The notes under the pieces: generated by a model
Database searches by the model: none
Told to the model about the DNA's origin: nothing
Seen by the model: only the letters and a program-made list of their open reading frames with translations
Assembly: GCF_963169125.1 (NCBI RefSeq)
Contig: NC_084795.1
Span: forward strand, 189,384,214 to 189,448,213
DNA: 64,000 bases
Reading direction: 5' to 3'
From: Humulus lupulus
Taxonomy: Eukaryota; Streptophyta; Magnoliopsida; Rosales; Cannabaceae
Position numbers and translations under genes: made by a program
Part shown: one piece after another, positions 1-10,200 of the stretch
Numbering within the stretch: the stretch's first letter is position 1
How the letters are laid out: each line of letters opens with the position of its first letter

Positions 1-2064
1 AAACCGGTTTATTACATCAGCAAGAGACTCCTCGGAGCTGAGTCAAGATACCCATTGATGGAAAAACTGGCGTTCTGCCTAATCACGGCCTCGCGAAAAC
101 TCAGGCCATACTTCCAGTCCCACTCTGTACACATCATGACCGATCAGCCTCTAAGGCAGGTTTTGCAAAAGCCTGAAGCCTCGGGACGCTTGCTAAAGTG
201 GGCGGTCGAACTCAGTCAGTTCGAGATTTTCTATACTCCCCGAACTACCATAGAAAGTCAAGCCTTGGCCGACTTCGTGGCAGAATGCGCGGGATTCCAG
301 GAGATCCCATCAGAAGACTCACCTCAGGTTGCCTCCTCAAGTTCATCGTGGAAGATCTTCGTTGATGGCTCATCTAACGAGAACGGCTCCGGGGCCGGAA
401 TCATTCTGATATCCCCAGAGGGGCATAGATTCCACTCGGCGCTGAGGTTCGGGTTCAATTCGTCTAACAACGAGGCAGAGTACGAGGCCTTGCTAGCTGG
501 ACTTAGGATAGCTGGCGAGCTAAAGGCAAGCTCTGTCCAATGCTTCAGCGACTCCCAGCTCGTGGTGAATCAGGTTCTAGGCGAGTATCAGGCGCGGGGT
601 CCCAAGATGGCCTCCTATTTGGCTAAGGTAAAGTCCGAACTGTCTACGTTTGGGCAAGGGTCGATCGAACAGATACCCCGGGAGCAGAACGCCAACGCAG
701 ATGCTCTCGCCAAGCTCGCCACCTCGGGAGAGACAGAAACCCTGGGGTTGGTGCCAGTTGAGTTCTTGGAGAAACCCTGCATAGACGGAGATCGAGCAGA
801 TATTGAAATGATTGATATCAGGCCGACCTGGATGACTTCCATTGTTGAGTACCTCGTCGAGGGCAAATTACCCGAAGGGCGCAACGACGCACGGCGAGTC
901 CTTTATCAAGCTCCGAGGTATACGCTAGTCGAGGGGGTGTTGTACCGACGTGGGCATTCCTTACCTCTCCTCCGGTGCGTTCTTCCAAGTGAAGCGAAGG
1001 CCATCCTGCAAGAAGTTCATGACGGATTCTGCGGAGATCACACTGGGGGGCAAAGCCTGGCCCTGAAGATCCTACGGCAGGGGTATTACTGGCCGACTCT
1101 ATCCAAAGACTCGATCTCATATGTAAAAAAGTGCGACAAGTGTCAGCGGTTCGCCGCGGTTGCACGAGCTCCTCCGACCGAGCTAAAAATGATTTCGTCT
1201 CCCTGGCCCTTTGCCATTGGGGGGATAGATCTAATAGGCGCCCTGCCCACCGGAAAAGGCGGGGTCCGTTACGCCGTGGTAGCCATTGACTACTTCACCA
1301 AGTGGGCCGAAGCAGAGCCGTTGGCGACAATAACATCGAAAAAGGTGCTAGACTTCGTGGTTAAAAGCATAATATGCCGATTTGGCCTACCCAAAAAGAT
1401 CGTCTCCGACAATGGCACTCAATTTGACAGCGACCTGTTCACCGAATTTTGCGAAAGGCACAGAATTGTGAAAAGCTTCTCGTCCGTGGCCTATCCCCAG
1501 GCGAACGGCCAGGTCGAGGCTGTCAATAAAACTCTGAAGGCAAGCCTCAAGAAGAGGCTAGATGAGGCAAAGGGGATCTGGCCAGAACAGCTCCCCCAAG
1601 TTTTGTGGGCCTATAGGACCTCACATCGGACTCCCACGGGTCACACTCCTTTCTCCCTAACCTTTGGAAGTGAAGCAGTCCTCCCCGTGGAGGTGAAGGT
1701 CCTGTCACACAGGGTCCGGTCCTACGACCAAGACGGGAACCACGAGCTCCTATGCCACTCCTTAGACTTAATGGATGAAAGGCGAGAGGATTCACAACTC
1801 CAGCTCGCCCATTATCAACAGAAAATCACTCGCTACTTCAACACTAAGGTCAAAAGACGTGCCTTTAGCGTCGGTGATTTGGTCTTGAGGAGAGTTTTCC
1901 TGGCCAGGAAAGATCCCAAAGATGGGGTTTTGGGACCAAGCTGGGAAGGACCATACCAGGTCATCGAAGTCATCAAAGAGGGAACTTATAAGTTAGCTCG
2001 ACTTGGTGGAGGGGCGGTCCCGCGGACTTGGAATGCTATCCACCTAAAGAAATATTATCAATGA
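1..2064 (+). CDS. Tat element A pol, 3' part: RNase H, second RNase H, integrase
   Basis: The reading frame is open from base 1, so the methionine at 55 is internal and the true start lies outside the window. Nucleotides 1-290 are the end of the RT-linked RNase H (VYYISKRL, PLMEKLAFCL). About 350-720 is a second RNase H with all four acidic positions visible (VDGSS, NEAEYEAL, FSDSQLV, ANADALAKLA). About 1010-1160 is the HHCC zinc finger of integrase (EVHDGFCGDH, KKCDKCQRF). About 1200-1560 is the catalytic core with D, D and E in GGIDLIG, VSDNGTQF and NGQVEAVNK. The C-terminal part (SVGDLVLRRVF, GPSWEGPYQV) ends at a TGA. About 690 codons have no stop or frameshift, the best preserved coding region in the window. 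The product would remove template RNA and join the cDNA to the genome. Confidence 0.95.
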   Translation, partial: KPVYYISKRLLGAESRYPLMEKLAFCLITASRKLRPYFQSHSVHIMTDQPLRQVLQKPEASGRLLKWAVELSQFEIFYTPRTTIESQALADFVAECAGFQEIPSEDSPQVASSSSSWKIFVDGSSNENGSGAGIILISPEGHRFHSALRFGFNSSNNEAEYEALLAGLRIAGELKASSVQCFSDSQLVVNQVLGEYQARGPKMASYLAKVKSELSTFGQGSIEQIPREQNANADALAKLATSGETETLGLVPVEFLEKPCIDGDRADIEMIDIRPTWMTSIVEYLVEGKLPEGRNDARRVLYQAPRYTLVEGVLYRRGHSLPLLRCVLPSEAKAILQEVHDGFCGDHTGGQSLALKILRQGYYWPTLSKDSISYVKKCDKCQRFAAVARAPPTELKMISSPWPFAIGGIDLIGALPTGKGGVRYAVVAIDYFTKWAEAEPLATITSKKVLDFVVKSIICRFGLPKKIVSDNGTQFDSDLFTEFCERHRIVKSFSSVAYPQANGQVEAVNKTLKASLKKRLDEAKGIWPEQLPQVLWAYRTSHRTPTGHTPFSLTFGSEAVLPVEVKVLSHRVRSYDQDGNHELLCHSLDLMDERREDSQLQLAHYQQKITRYFNTKVKRRAFSVGDLVLRRVFLARKDPKDGVLGPSWEGPYQVIEVIKEGTYKLARLGGGAVPRTWNAIHLKKYYQ

Positions 2065-2274
2065 GCCATTTGTAAGGCCTAGAAGGTCACCTTCCATGTA
2101 TAAATAAAAATAAAATGTTTCTCGTTATTTGCAAGTGTAATTTTAAAGTAACAACGAAAGACCCTTTCCCAGTTACTTGGGGGGCATATGGTACCTGGAT
2201 ATATCCAGGTCTCCTTAACGACTTAGGTGTTAATTTTTATCTACGGATAAGAGTTATCACAAACTAAGTCCTAT
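2065..2274 (+). other. Spacer after Tat A pol with poly(A)-like and purine-tract motifs
   Basis: Noncoding. An A-rich stretch with overlapping AATAAA-like words lies near 2100-2117. A CTTGGGGGG purine tract is at 2176-2184. A partial unit of the downstream tandem repeat (GGATAAGAGTTATC...) precedes the full copies. Confidence 0.55.
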
Positions 2275-2757
2275 CCTGGTCTTAACCAGGTCATAAAACT
2301 TAGAAGTTAACTAAAATTTGTTGACCGTGGTTCTTCTTTAAAGAGCCCGGGATACGGATAAAAGTTGACGCGAACTAAGTTTTTTCAAAATAAGTTCCTG
2401 GTCTTAACCAGGTCATAAAACTTAGAAGTTAACTAAAATTTGTTGACCGTGGTTCTTCTTTAAAGAGCCCGGGATACGGATAAAAGTTGACGCGAACTAA
2501 GTTTTTTCAAAATAAGTTCCTGGTCTTAACCAGGTCATAAAACTTAGAAGTTAACTAAAATTTGTTGACCGTGGTTCTTCTTTAAAGAGCCCGGGATACA
2601 GATAAAAGTTGACGCGAACTAAGTTTTTTCAAAATAAGTTCCTGGTCTTAACCAGGTCGCAAAACTTAGAAGTGAACTAAAATTTTTTGAACGCGGATCT
2701 TCTTTAAAGAGCCCGGGATACGGATAAAGTTAACTCGAACTAAGTTCATAAAAATAA
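2275..2757. repeat. 122-bp tandem repeat array, about four copies
   Basis: Copies begin CCTGGTCTTAACCAGG at 2275, 2397, 2519 and 2641, an exact 122-bp spacing. Each contains AAAGAGCCCGGGATA and ends with a run of T then AAAATAAG. The last copy is the most diverged and slightly shortened. The unit start is itself palindromic (CCTGG..CCAGG). The array lies between the convergent ends of pol (+) and the antisense gene (-). Confidence 0.97.
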
Positions 2758-2892
2758 AGAGATGAATTGTGACCAAATGCATAAAAATATATATGTAAAA
2801 CTGGCTGAGCAAATTGTCTCGAGGTGGAAACGCCTCACATAAAAAAGAGAATTACAATAAAAAGAGTTCAAAATACTTAAACGAGAAGTGTC

Positions 2893-3420
2893 CTAAGCCC
2901 CATCAGTTGGCCCTTTGGAGGTCGCGGTCTCATCCTGCTCCGCCGCGGCAAAAGCCTCTCCAGTCTCCAATGGAGGAACCTCCTTATTCAGGCGAGCTTG
3001 AAGCTGCGGCAACAAGAATGCCCAGAGGTCCGACGGCATGAAAGAAAAGTCTGCGTCCGGATTGTGGGACCAGCAGTGATAGAACAGGTCTTGTAAGGAC
3101 TGCTCCGATACGACCCGCTCGTCTTTCAGGGCGGCCTGGGAGGCCTGGGCTTCGGCCTTCGCCGCCTCAAGGTCTGTCCGCGAGGCGGCCAGGGAGTTTT
3201 TAAGCTCTTGGTTCTCGGAGTGGATCTTCTCTAGCTCGGATGCGGCCAGGGAGTTTTTAAGCTCTTGGTTCTCGGAGCTGATCTTCTCTAGCTCGGCTTT
3301 AGAGGCCGCCAGAGCGTCTCTCGCCTCCTGAGACTCCTGGAGGGCGGTCTGGCGATCAGCTTCCAAACCCTCGAGCTGGGCCTTGGTCCTAACAATGCCT
3401 CTGTAGGCGGCAGCAATGCC
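2893..3420 (-). CDS. Exon 4 of antisense gene: coiled coil
   Basis: After acceptor TTGCAG the product reads GIAAAYRGIVRTKAQLEGLE and continues as a heptad-like, Glu/Lys/Leu-rich coiled coil of about 100 residues. A short segment (ENQELKNSLAAS) is duplicated in tandem within it. The C-terminus (SFMPSDLWAFLLPQLQARL, then an acidic tail) ends in a TGA. A coiled coil suggests oligomerisation; that is inference. Confidence 0.8.
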   Translation of the reverse strand, partial: GIAAAYRGIVRTKAQLEGLEADRQTALQESQEARDALAASKAELEKISSENQELKNSLAASELEKIHSENQELKNSLAASRTDLEAAKAEAQASQAALKDERVVSEQSLQDLFYHCWSHNPDADFSFMPSDLWAFLLPQLQARLNKEVPPLETGEAFAAAEQDETATSKGPTDGA

Positions 3421-3507
3421 CTGCAAGAAAAGAATGATAAATTAACAAACTGGAAGGAAAAAGGCGGCGTGTGAGTGTTAAAGCCTTAAAAGAAGGGGGC
3501 ACTTTAC

Positions 3508-3971
3508 CGTTAAGGTCATGTCCATCGCAGACTCTACAACTCGGACCGGGCTCGTTGTTTCGATGGCCCGGAGCTCCTTCTCCCTGATATTGTAGAAATG
3601 GTTGACGGCGTAGCTAGCCGACTCATACACCGTACCCCGGAATGCTTCGGGCATCTTCTCCAGAGCCCGGGGGTCGACCGGGATACGCACGTCCGGGGCT
3701 GCTGCGGCCAGATTCCCGACCTCTATTACCCCGTCCTGGGCGGCCAGTGGAGATCGTTGGGGTGGCGGGTGCATGAGCCCTGTCCTGGCGACAGGGAGGT
3801 TTGCCCCCGCGACCTGGGATGGCGGGGCTTTCTCCTTCTCCTTAGCCGGGGATTTGGTGGAGGCCCCGGCCGAGCTCTTGGACTCGCGAAGCCTCTTTAA
3901 CCTCGGCCCTGCTGAGGGATTCCCACCGAACACAACGCCCCGCAGGCTATTCCCGGGCTGAGACATCTCTT
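3508..3971 (-). CDS. Exon 3 of antisense gene: basic and Ala/Pro-rich linker
   Basis: An acceptor TTCTTCGCAG preceded by a T-run gives EEMSQPGNSLRGVVFGG. The middle is rich in Lys, Pro and Ala (KSPAKEKEKAPPSQ). The end is conserved-looking (MPEAFRGTVYESASYAVNHF, VVESAMDMTLT). The donor is ACG|GTAAAG at 3507. The open frame covers the whole exon. Confidence 0.75.
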
Positions 3972-4073
3972 CTGCGAAGAACAAAAAAAAAAAACATGGT
4001 TATTAGCAATCATGCAGAAATAAAGACAAAAGGTCCAAAGGCAATAAGAAAGCAAATACTAAGGGAGCCCTAC

Positions 4074-4678
4074 CCCCCGAGCTGGACGAGCCTAGGACGA
4101 TTATCTCGCGAACTGGCGAAGGTTCTAGGTCCGGTTCTGAATCGGGGCTGGACTCTTCTACGTACTGCCTAATCCCCGGAGCATAGATGCCCCTCTGGAG
4201 CGCAGGCCACGTGCGTAAGTTGGTCCCGTACTCCTAAAAAATGACCGACCTAAAGGCTAGGGTATTATCTACTACTACGGTACCCTTAGGCCGACTCTCT
4301 TGGTTGTCCAGCACGAGCTGGTCAACGCAATGGAGCAAGAGCGTGTCCAGGTCCGGATTCCTTGGGCCCTCTCCTCGCTCATCCCCTGGGCGACCTCCAA
4401 GGTCCTCTTCCTGTTCATCACTAGAGGAACTTCCTCACCTTCTTCCTCGCCTTCGTCGTCTGCGACCTCCTCCGCGACGATCGGTCTGTTGACCCGAGCT
4501 GGGGGAGGCCCCCGGGGCCTTTTCAAATTCAAAGTCTGATTTGGGAAAATCAGCTTGCAGAATACCATCGTCTCGTCCGTCACGAGCACGCGGTAGTCTT
4601 TCTCACTGGGGGGCAAGTTCGCCAGTGTATCGTATTGACCCCCGAGGGTCACAGACTTTTCGGTCCTGGCGTAGATGG
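4074..4678 (-). CDS. Exon 2 of antisense gene: linker, frameshifted
   Basis: Follows an acceptor TTGCAG and continues exon 1 in phase (PIYARTEKSVTLGGQYDTL). It has a charged stretch (EVADDEGEEEGEEVPL), then needs a shift of frame near 4365 to reach DLDTLLLHCVDQLVLDNQ. A TAG interrupts it at 4234-4236. The frame then resumes (IYAPGIRQYVEESSPDSEP) to a donor at 4073 (GGGG|GTAGGG). Open frame on both sides of the breaks, plus correct splice phases, argue for a formerly coding exon. Confidence 0.7.
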
Positions 4679-4768
4679 CTGCAAGGTTGGTTGAAATCAG
4701 AAGTGGAATAAGGGACGAGCTAAAATAAGATAACCTTTAAAAGGCGAGCTAAATCAAGGATCACTTAC

Positions 4769-5441
4769 GAGGACGGTTGAAATAGTGATGATCGCAGTTT
4801 CGGAACCCAGTTGACATGAAAAACTGGTCTTTGAAGTCGTTTGGATGGCTCGGCAGCTCGATCACTGCTGCTGTGTTAGGGAAGCGGGTTAAGTAATAGA
4901 ACCCGTCGCCTCGCCCCCGCTGGTCTGGGCTGGCTTTGAGGCAAAAGAAATATAGAATATCAGCAGGAGTGGGGACCTCCCACTCATGCTTTTGGAACAA
5001 ATACCTCAATCCCGCCAGCAGACGGTATGAGTTGGGGGGGAGCTGAAATGGGGCCAACCCCACATAGTTCAGAAAATCAGCAAAATACTGATCCAGGGGG
5101 AGGAAGGCCCCTGCCTTGAAGTGTTCCCCGCTCCAGGCCGCGAACGACTCGTCGAACGGCGTGCAGCTCCGCTCCCCATCCGCAGCAGGTTGGGCGATCA
5201 CGGAGGCCACCCCCAGGGGAATGTTGTGGTTGAGGAAGATTTTGGTGATCTTTGCCTGGTCGGTTATCTTCGAGACGATTCTCTCCGCCTCAAAAAACGC
5301 GTCAGGGGCCACCTCGGCTTGCTTCTCCACCGCCGGCCCAAAGTGAGGAATTGGCGAGCTGGTCACCACCGCCTTTCCTTTATCCTGCTGGGAGGACGAA
5401 CTTCCCACATTCTTCTGTGGCAGATTTCTCTTTGGAGCCAT
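4769..5441 (-). CDS. Exon 1 of antisense gene: gypsy-type transposon domain
   Basis: Starts at an ATG (MAPKRNLPQKN) after a basic, Ser-rich leader. Residues about 55-215 carry the family-like pattern: FDESFAAWSGEHFKAG, PLDQYFADFLNYVGLAP, QLPPNSYRLLAGLRYLF, KASPDQRGRGDGFYYL and FMSTGFRNCDHHYFNRP. The exon ends CCGTCCTC before GTAAGT at 4768-4763. No transmembrane segment or enzyme motif is seen. The domain name comes from recognition of the sequence pattern and was not tested by a profile search. Confidence 0.8.
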
Positions 5442-6168
5442 CTGGTCGCCTATCGAACAAAAGAAAACACTTTAGAAAAGGCGACCCAAGCAGGAGAGTG
5501 AAGCAAGTATAATGTACACGAGCTGGGGTAAGCCCAGCCCGTGGAGAGTGGTGCCACGCGTTCCAAGGAACACGCGCCTATGCCCTCAACAGATCCCAGA
5601 TTACTTGGAATTCGTGTGTCAGAGGACTCAGGGTAAAAAATTGCCTTGGGGGGAAAGTTTCAATAGGCAAGGCGTGGCAAAACCGCTTGTAAGGCGTATT
5701 CCCTAAGCTACCCGGTTTTTGCACCCAAAATTCCAAAGGATCCTACCCAGAAATTGTTCCTAAGAAAGAATCATGGAACCCATATTCTAAGACGATGTCC
5801 CATGGCAAGTGTGCCCTAATCTAAGAAGGGCTGTCACCCTCCATACTCGCGCGACCCAGAAAACCTCTGCCTGTGGCTACAGTAAATTTTTTTTACCTAA
5901 GCTACAGTGGCATGCTTTCAAAAATAAACAGGGACAGAAGACTTACAGTATATGGTTAGATGGTGAGCAAGGTTGCTGCGCTGGTAGGAGCTTCGTTGGC
6001 ACAGTGGTCTCCAAGGTTTTGAAGGAACTCGTACGCTTAAGCTTCGTGAACGGAGAAGATGAGAGCAATGGAAATGAGGGTTTTTGTTCTTCGGAAGGTC
6101 AAAGAGAAAAGAAGGAAATTTGAGAGGTTTTGAATGGTAAGGTGGCCCGTGCGTGGGATGACCACCCC
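5442..6168 (-). other. Probable 5' leader of the antisense gene
   Basis: Between the minus-strand TATA box and the ATG at 5441 there is no coding frame I trust. Near 6040-6135 the minus strand is pyrimidine-rich, as in plant 5' UTRs. A donor-like AG|GTAAAA near 5897 and an acceptor-like TCGATAG near 5450 would allow a leader intron; this is tentative. A CTTGGGGGGAAAG purine tract on the plus strand lies at 5645-5657. Confidence 0.4.
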
Positions 6169-6194
6169 TTTTTATACATGGGAAGGATCACGTG
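6169..6194 (-). promoter_or_regulatory. TATA box and G-box for the antisense gene
   Basis: On the minus strand TATAAAAA occupies 6176-6169, with a G-box palindrome CACGTG at 6189-6194 just upstream. Transcription would start near 6140 and run toward 5441. The promoter is internal to the element and separate from the LTR promoter. Confidence 0.6.
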
Positions 6195-6410
6195 TAAAAG
6201 GCCCTTGGGAGACCCTCCACTCGAAATGTGAAAAGACGGCTGGACAGTAGGCTAGGCCATTTAATGCGGTTCTCGTAGAGTGTACCGTCGCCACCCACGG
6301 CATTCCACGTATCAGACGCCTGCGAAAAGCATGGAATGCGAAGGGTTGTGGGAGAAGTCTAAAAGCCCCTACTGTGGTCTCCCATATCTGACGTCATGGA
6401 CCACGAGCAG

Positions 6411-6426
6411 GAGCTTGGGGGGCAGA
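6411..6426 (+). other. Polypurine tract of Tat A
   Basis: GAGCTTGGGGGGCAGA directly abuts the LTR start at 6427, the expected position for plus-strand priming. Confidence 0.8.
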
Positions 6427-7202
6427 TGTACGCCCTGGTTTTCCCACGGGCTGTTTAGCAGGACGAGCCTCGGACTAAACATGATTTAGTCCGAGGCTCC
6501 CACAGGCCAGAGGCTCTATTTCCAGGACGGGGCCCTTTCTAGCTCGAGGGAGTCCTGTTTCCAGCTCGCACTTGTTGCACCAGGAGCTGGGAATAACATC
6601 CGGCGACCACTGACGGATAAGCTCGGGTTATGGATTGCTCCGGTAGCGAGCTTCTCAGGAAGCTCTGACCTTATGGGAAGTCAACACGCAAGATAAACGT
6701 GCATATTCCTGCCATCACGTGTCCGATATCCCCCTGACTTCTCAGACATGCAGCAGGAACGTACGTATTCAGACACCCACGGACGAGTTGGGCCGTGCGG
6801 CCCATTATCTCCTTCCATACTGATTAGACCACACTTGTGTGTCAGGTTTAGGAATTAATCATGAATATCACAGACTTGATATGACAAATGGTAAGGTCAC
6901 GGGATGACCTCCCTACCAACTTCCAGGTGCCTTCTCCTATAAATATGGAGACCCTGGGAGTTGATAGGGGTTGGAAAAATAGTCTTTTAAGAACTATATA
7001 CTTTGTAAACCAATTACCCAGAGAATATCAATAATATTGACTAGTGGAGTAGAAGGATTTTAACCTTCGAACCACTTAAAAACGTGTCTCAAGTCACCTA
7101 GTTCTTCCCCCAAAGATTTCATATCTGTGACGGTTCTACTTTTAGTACTAATCTCTTTCTCTTCTTCTCTTAATTATCTGTTGCCGAAGAACCGCGTCAA
7201 CA
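6427..7202 (+). repeat. 3' LTR of Tat A (776 bp)
   Basis: Starts TGTACGCCCTGG and ends CGTCAACA, and is homologous throughout to the LTR at 59237-59994. A TATA box (CTATAAATAT) is at 6937-6946. A perfect 15-bp inverted repeat (arms 6465-6479 and 6485-6499) lies near the 5' end. Confidence 0.92.
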
Positions 7203-10200
7203 CAATGTTTAACGAAAATAAAAGTTTAAGTCCCACTAGCATATTTAAAAATAAAGTCCATAACATAGTTTCTTTAAATCTCGGTGCACATATTGATCGT
7301 TTATTCATTCATAGGAAATCCCCACGCCATACACACTCAGACGTCGAAACTCCCCACATAACATTGGGTGCCAGAGAGAAACCCTATTGTTTTCTTGAAA
7401 GGGGGAAAATGGGGAAAGTAAGGGGGTGAGCTAAAAGCCCAGGAAGGAAGTACAACAAAATCAAAGAAAAGACATGAAAGATATGTACAATATAACAGGG
7501 AAATCCATAATATCATCATACTCATATATCATAATCATAAATGAAACATAGCCATACATCACATTGATTCAACATAAGCATACTCTTTGTGAACATGACA
7601 CATCTGTTGTCCATGTCACATATTGAGGTAACCAGTATAGCTGAGCTGGTAAAACCTCTTCCATGAGGTAAAAAGGATCTTAGGTCCTTGAATAATCTCA
7701 GCGTGTCCCCCCTTTGAGTTACGTCATGTCCTTAGTAACTCCTTTGTTGCGTTTAGCACACTGGCAACCTTCTATTTTCATTAATCATACAAGCACATGT
7801 AATCCAGTTCACATCAAAACATAGAAAACACATGTTGCATCATACTTGTCATAACATATCAAGATAGAATTCTATTTTTCCATATCACTTGGTTTATCAT
7901 CAAAACATAGCACATTATTTCTTGTCACATACAACTCTTACAATTTCATAGAAAATTCTATCTAATGTCCTTACCTCAGATCCGAGCAAAGCAAAAATGA
8001 GAATACGTCACAACGAGCCAATAATCATAACCAAACGTTCGTCTCATAGAATCACGTAAGACTTCTTGTGCCCAACATACATACCCCATGAGTGCATGGG
8101 CCATGCACACGTGGCACAAGTTGCACCATAATTACAAACATACAATATTTCCACATAAATTTATAAAAGAATAATGCTAATTCTACCTATTAGCCATTTA
8201 TGGTTACAAAGTCAAAGTCATGTGTTTGAGCAATAGGCATATATTTGAACGTTAAAATGTATGTGCATGGAACATGCATACGTGGGAGTGTTCTTAAAAT
8301 TTAACATTTTAAAACGATAATTGCTACATACTTATTTCTTGCATCTTTAAACAAAATTCAGCAACCAAATTTATTTACCATTAATTATTTCTCTAAATTC
8401 TAAAATTTGTTATACAAATTTTAATACAACACATTTACATTATAAAATAACCCATTAAGCCTTTTCTTATTTCTCATAAAATAATTATTCCATTTATTAT
8501 TTAAATAACATAATAAAATTGTGACAAAATTTGTAGCTATTTAGAATAACTAAATAAGTTTCTTGTTTCTTTAGAAAATAATTTCACTAATCTCTTAAAA
8601 AAAATTCCATGTGTTTTAAATTGAAAATTTATAAATAAAGTATGGAAAAAAATTACATTTTCATATATATATATATATATCATTTAAGACTTAAATTATT
8701 GGGGTGTATGATGTATTCATCTTAGTTAAAATAATCATTTTTCTTAATAACCCAAAGTTTCGACAACTCATAATTTGTTTGAAAAACACAAATAAATTCA
8801 AACCATAATCTTTTTCACATTTTAAATAAAAAAAACACATATATAATAGTATGAAAAATACATATTTACATTTTGAGACTACCAAATTCATCATATACAT
8901 AGCTTAGGGTTTAATTTATTTGATCAACTAGTTTTACTTATCTCATTTAAAAGACTTTTCTTATTATTAACCAAAAATTCAATCAAAATCAACTATATTC
9001 AATCAAAATCACAAACTTGGTTTAAAACTATATTTTTATTTCATAAAATATACAAAAAAAAATATGCATGTATTAATTTGATAAAAACACCATTAAACAT
9101 GTGAAATAATATGCCCTTTTATTTAGTTAAAATAAAATACCACTTTGAGAAATCATATGTGCATTTCAAAACAGTAATTTACCATTATCGCCATAAATTA
9201 TAAAAAAAAAATACAGCAACCACAATTAAAAGAAAAACCACTTTCAATCATGTTTAAACAATGCTTAGACCAAATCTTCATATACCAACTAGATCATCAT
9301 TTGCAAGGGACTTAATACCTATTCCCAAATTTAACAAAATAACCTAACATGTTTCTAATGATTATATGTGACATCACATACAAAAAAAATAATCAACATG
9401 CAATGATATTCTCCATAGGCCGAAACCCATATGAACAACAATCATAAAAAAATATCAATAATCTCATTCACATTCACATTCACATGAACCCTAGCATGTT
9501 TCTACACCTCTTTTATGCATTTTAATATTACCATTAGCATGAATAAAATAATTAAACCATCTTAAATCATACACACAAGGCTGAATACTTCATGGCACCA
9601 AACATGAAAACAATACCAATAAATCCATTCCAAAATCCTCATAATGACCCCTTCCATCAACATCCATTAAAACATGAAAAAACCCAAAGTACAACCAAAT
9701 CACAACAAGGCTAGAATTCCCTATCATTCAAATCCAAAATCCAAACTCAAACCACTATCAATAATGAAGTACTCAACAAAATAAATATCAAGGCTAAGAT
9801 TTACTACCTCCTTTGTGATGATCAAGACTCAATATATGGAAAGATGGTAATCAACCTCTTGGCACACCTAGGGTTTTTCGAACCCACACAAAGAGAGAAA
9901 AACCGACAACAACCAAGAACAAAAGACTTAGCAAATCAAAAGATGAGGAGATTAACTAGAGAATAAAAAATATAAAAACTTAAACACATACCCTAGGATT
10001 CGAAATCCTTTCTTCTTCTTCTTCTTCTTCTTCTCCTTTCACTTCTTTCATTCTTTCTTTGTTTCTCTCTCTTTGTCTCACACTCTCTCTCTCTCTTCTC
10101 TAATCTCGTCGACGGCTCCACAAGAGCAAATGGACTCTTCTTTCTTTTCTTCCCTTTTATCTAACCCTAGAGGAAATAATTAGCCCAATGGGAATGCGAA

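Larger units (their letters stand above)
2893..5441 (-). pseudogene. Antisense accessory gene of Tat A, four exons
   Basis: Four exons on the minus strand join with canonical GT-AG introns and matching phases: 5441-4769, 4678-4074, 3971-3508 and 3420-2893. Introns are 90, 102 and 87 bp. The predicted product is about 755 residues: a Ser/Lys-rich start, a domain resembling the plant 'putative gypsy type transposon' family (PF04195, Transposase_28), an acidic linker, a basic Ala/Pro-rich linker and a C-terminal coiled coil. Exon 2 has one frameshift near 4365 and one in-frame TAG at 4234-4236, so this copy is probably inactive. Extra antisense ORFs between pol and the 3' LTR are known from Tat-lineage elements; their function is unknown. 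A TATA box on the same strand lies at 6169-6176. Confidence 0.85.
1..7202 (+). mobile_element. Tat-lineage Ty3/gypsy retrotransposon A, 3' part
   Basis: The window begins inside this element. In order it shows the end of RT/RNase H, a second RNase H, integrase, a noncoding spacer with a 122-bp tandem array, a minus-strand accessory gene, a polypurine tract and the 3' LTR. A second RNase H next to integrase and long 3' regions with extra ORFs are known Tat-lineage traits. The 5' LTR, gag, protease and most of RT lie to the left of the window. The five bases after the LTR are CAATG; the matching left target duplication is not visible. Confidence 0.9.

Noticed and set aside
818..1165. Minus-strand ORF within the Tat A integrase
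   Set aside because: It is a shadow of the well-supported plus-strand pol frame and has no family pattern.
2275..2757. CRISPR-like array
   Set aside because: Units are directly adjacent 122-bp tandem copies with no distinct spacers, in a plant retrotransposon.
5116..5512. Overlapping plus-strand ORFs opposite antisense exon 1
   Set aside because: Shadows of the minus-strand exon, which has the recognisable domain and splice sites.
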